A model generated the notes under the pieces. The model was not told where the DNA came from and ran no database searches. It saw nothing but the letters and a program-made list of their open reading frames with translations. A stretch of DNA of 15,469 bases from JAJRZX01 sp964407495 (GTDB lineage Bacteria > Desulfobacterota > GWC2-55-46 > JADFVP01), in contig CAYOVP010000046.1 in assembly GCA_964407495.1 (NCBI GenBank), forward strand, positions 1 through 15,469, given 5' to 3'. The stretch's first letter is position 1; every line of letters begins with the position of its first letter. Positions 14,664-15,469 of the stretch are shown piece after piece. The position numbers were made by a program, and so were the translations under genes.

Positions 14664-14686
14664 TCCAATGGCCTGCGGCCATTGGA
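14664..14686. repeat. Perfect 10-bp inverted repeat with TGC loop
   Basis: TCCAATGGCC (14664-14673) is the exact complement of GGCCATTGGA (14677-14686), with a 3-nt loop. It starts four bases after the CTTTC hairpin repeat. There is no T-run immediately after it (an A-run follows at 14698-14704), so a + strand terminator role is unlikely. Confidence 0.75.
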
Positions 14687-14708
14687 CCGCAAGATATAAA
14701 AAAACATC

Positions 14709-14796
14709 GTAGGTTGGGTTGAGGAACGAAACCCAACGCCTTCTTTTAGAAACTTTTATGTGTTGGGTTTCGCTCTCGCTCAACCCAACCTACAAG
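14709..14796. repeat. Two facing copies of the GTAGGTTGGG repeat in the queH leader
   Basis: A + copy starts GTAGGTTGGGTTGAG (14709-14723) and ends CGAAACCCAAC (14727-14737). A minus-oriented copy runs GTTGGGTTTCG (14762-14772) to CTCAACCCAACCTAC (14779-14793). The 15-nt outer and 11-nt inner arms are each perfect complements, so the region can fold into one long hairpin with a 24-nt apical loop. Each copy can alternatively form its own smaller hairpin (GTTGGGTT / AACCCAAC). A third copy lies after queH. Confidence 0.85.
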
Positions 14797-14811
14797 GCTG
14801 AAAACCTTACC

Positions 14812-15402
14812 ATGACCAAAAAACTCCTCGTTCACATGTGCTGCGGCCCTTGTTCCATCGTGCCGCTGAAGGACGTGCTCGGCACGGGCTTCGAGGTCTG
14901 GGGTTTTTTCCATAACCCCAATATTCACCCCCGCGCGGAATTCGAACGCCGTCTTCAGGCCGTTAAAAAACTCGCCGCCATAATGGACGTAAAGGTCATA
15001 TATGATGAGAACTACACACCGCGCGAATTCATAAAGGGCGTAAAGGACGCCGGGTCCCGCGTCTTTGGCGTCCGTTGCGTGTACTGCTACTCAACGCGTC
15101 TCGAAGCCGTGGCCAGAAAGGCTCGCGAACTTGGTTTTGATTCTTTTACCTCATCGCTCCTCTACAGCCGCTACCAGGACCACGGGGGCATTATTGCCGA
15201 GGGCCAAAGACTCGCTCAAAAATACGACCTACACTTCCTGTACGAAGACTTTCGAACCGGCTGGATGCAAGGCATAGAATACTCGAAACGGCTCAGACTC
15301 TACAGACAAAAATACTGCGGCTGTATCTACAGCAAAATCGAGGCCGCCGAAGAAAAGAGACGGAGAAAAGAAGAAAGAAAGAAGAGAAAGGCGGCCATGT
15401 AG
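14812..15402 (+). CDS. queH: Epoxyqueuosine reductase QueH
   Basis: 196 aa. QueH (former DUF208) reduces epoxyqueuosine to queuosine at the tRNA wobble position, replacing the unrelated QueG. Its metal-binding cysteines are present: Cys10, Cys11 and Cys14 in MCCGPC, Cys89 and Cys92 in CVYC, and Cys169 and Cys171 in CGC. Also seen are FHNPNIHP and TSSLLYSRYQDH, both family-typical. The last 20 residues are a Lys/Arg/Glu-rich tail. ATG 14812 was chosen because homology begins at MTKKLLVHMCC; the frame is open back to 14719, but that part translates the upstream repeat. The SD is weak (AAGG at 14794-14797). No other queuosine gene is in the window, and inverted repeat copies flank the gene. Confidence 0.93.
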   Translation: MTKKLLVHMCCGPCSIVPLKDVLGTGFEVWGFFHNPNIHPRAEFERRLQAVKKLAAIMDVKVIYDENYTPREFIKGVKDAGSRVFGVRCVYCYSTRLEAVARKARELGFDSFTSSLLYSRYQDHGGIIAEGQRLAQKYDLHFLYEDFRTGWMQGIEYSKRLRLYRQKYCGCIYSKIEAAEEKRRRKEERKKRKAAM

Positions 15403-15409
15403 ATACAAA

Positions 15410-15444
15410 CTTGTAGGTTGGGTAGAGCGGAGCGAAACCCAACA
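15410..15444 (+). repeat. GTAGGTTGGG repeat copy after queH
   Basis: This 35-nt copy starts eight bases after the queH stop. It matches the reverse complement of 14761-14796 with one substitution and one single-base deletion. GTTGGGT (15417-15423) and ACCCAAC (15437-15443) can pair within it. A further GGGC/GCCC hairpin (15453-15467) follows at the window edge and may belong to the next repeat unit. Confidence 0.82.
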
Positions 15445-15469
15445 AAAGATCAGGGCGGGTACTGCCCAC

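Noticed and set aside
13984..14736. 250-codon minus-strand frame over ruvB and the repeat island
   Set aside because: Most of it is antisense to ruvB, and the rest is Phe-rich translation of purine-rich hairpin linkers.
14719..14811. 31-codon N-terminal extension of QueH
   Set aside because: It translates the GTAGGTTGGG repeat; QueH homology starts exactly at ATG 14812.
14474..15469. CRISPR-like array
   Set aside because: The repeats are self-complementary, differ in family and spacing, and have similar linkers rather than unique spacers; there are no cas genes.

Overview
The window holds thirteen protein-coding genes, all on the + strand, with ordinary bacterial starts and Shine-Dalgarno (SD) sites. 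Several features point to a free-living Gram-negative bacterium: exported proteins with signal peptides, a membrane sensor kinase with a periplasmic loop, a TlpA/CcdA thiol relay, and two sigma-54 activators. Coding DNA is fairly GC-rich, yet it uses ATA (Ile) and AGG (Arg) very freely. With the DUF4390-NtrY-NtrX and yebC-ruvCAB gene orders, this suits a deep lineage such as Nitrospirota or Desulfobacterota (former Deltaproteobacteria). That placement is inference; there is no rRNA or other decisive marker.

Layout. 1-322: a GT-rich, almost cytosine-free tract followed by a degenerate G-rich 12-nt tandem array. 323-2099: a thiol-disulfide module of a membrane-anchored TlpA-like thioredoxin, CcdA, and a small glutaredoxin-like protein with two CXXC motifs. 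2100-2470: a non-coding gap with a candidate promoter and an intrinsic terminator that could frame a short RNA. 2471-6626: a tightly overlapped DUF4390 / NtrY-like kinase / NtrX-like sigma-54 regulator operon. 6772-9381: a secreted seven-repeat SBBP beta-propeller protein with a possible SD-masking hairpin upstream and a strong terminator downstream. 9652-10806: a stand-alone sigma-54 activator with no receiver domain. 10807-11394: a non-coding gap with two copies of a hairpin repeat. 11395-14473: yebC-ruvC-ruvA-ruvB. 14474-14811: a dense island of hairpins and inverted repeats. 14812-15402: queH, followed by another copy of the same repeat family.

How the genes work together. CcdA probably passes cytoplasmic reducing power across the membrane to the TlpA-like protein, for cytochrome c maturation or disulfide reduction. 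NtrY/NtrX forms a membrane-sensing sigma-54 switch whose signal cannot be read from sequence. RuvA, RuvB and RuvC process Holliday junctions, and YebC upstream is their usual neighbour. QueH carries out the last step of queuosine synthesis.

The genes are mostly familiar. The unusual material is in the gaps. Two distant copies of one hairpin repeat differ by three compensatory base pairs. queH is bracketed by roughly 35-nt inverted copies of another repeat. The sequence does not prove an undescribed system, but the repeat island around queH is the best candidate for one.
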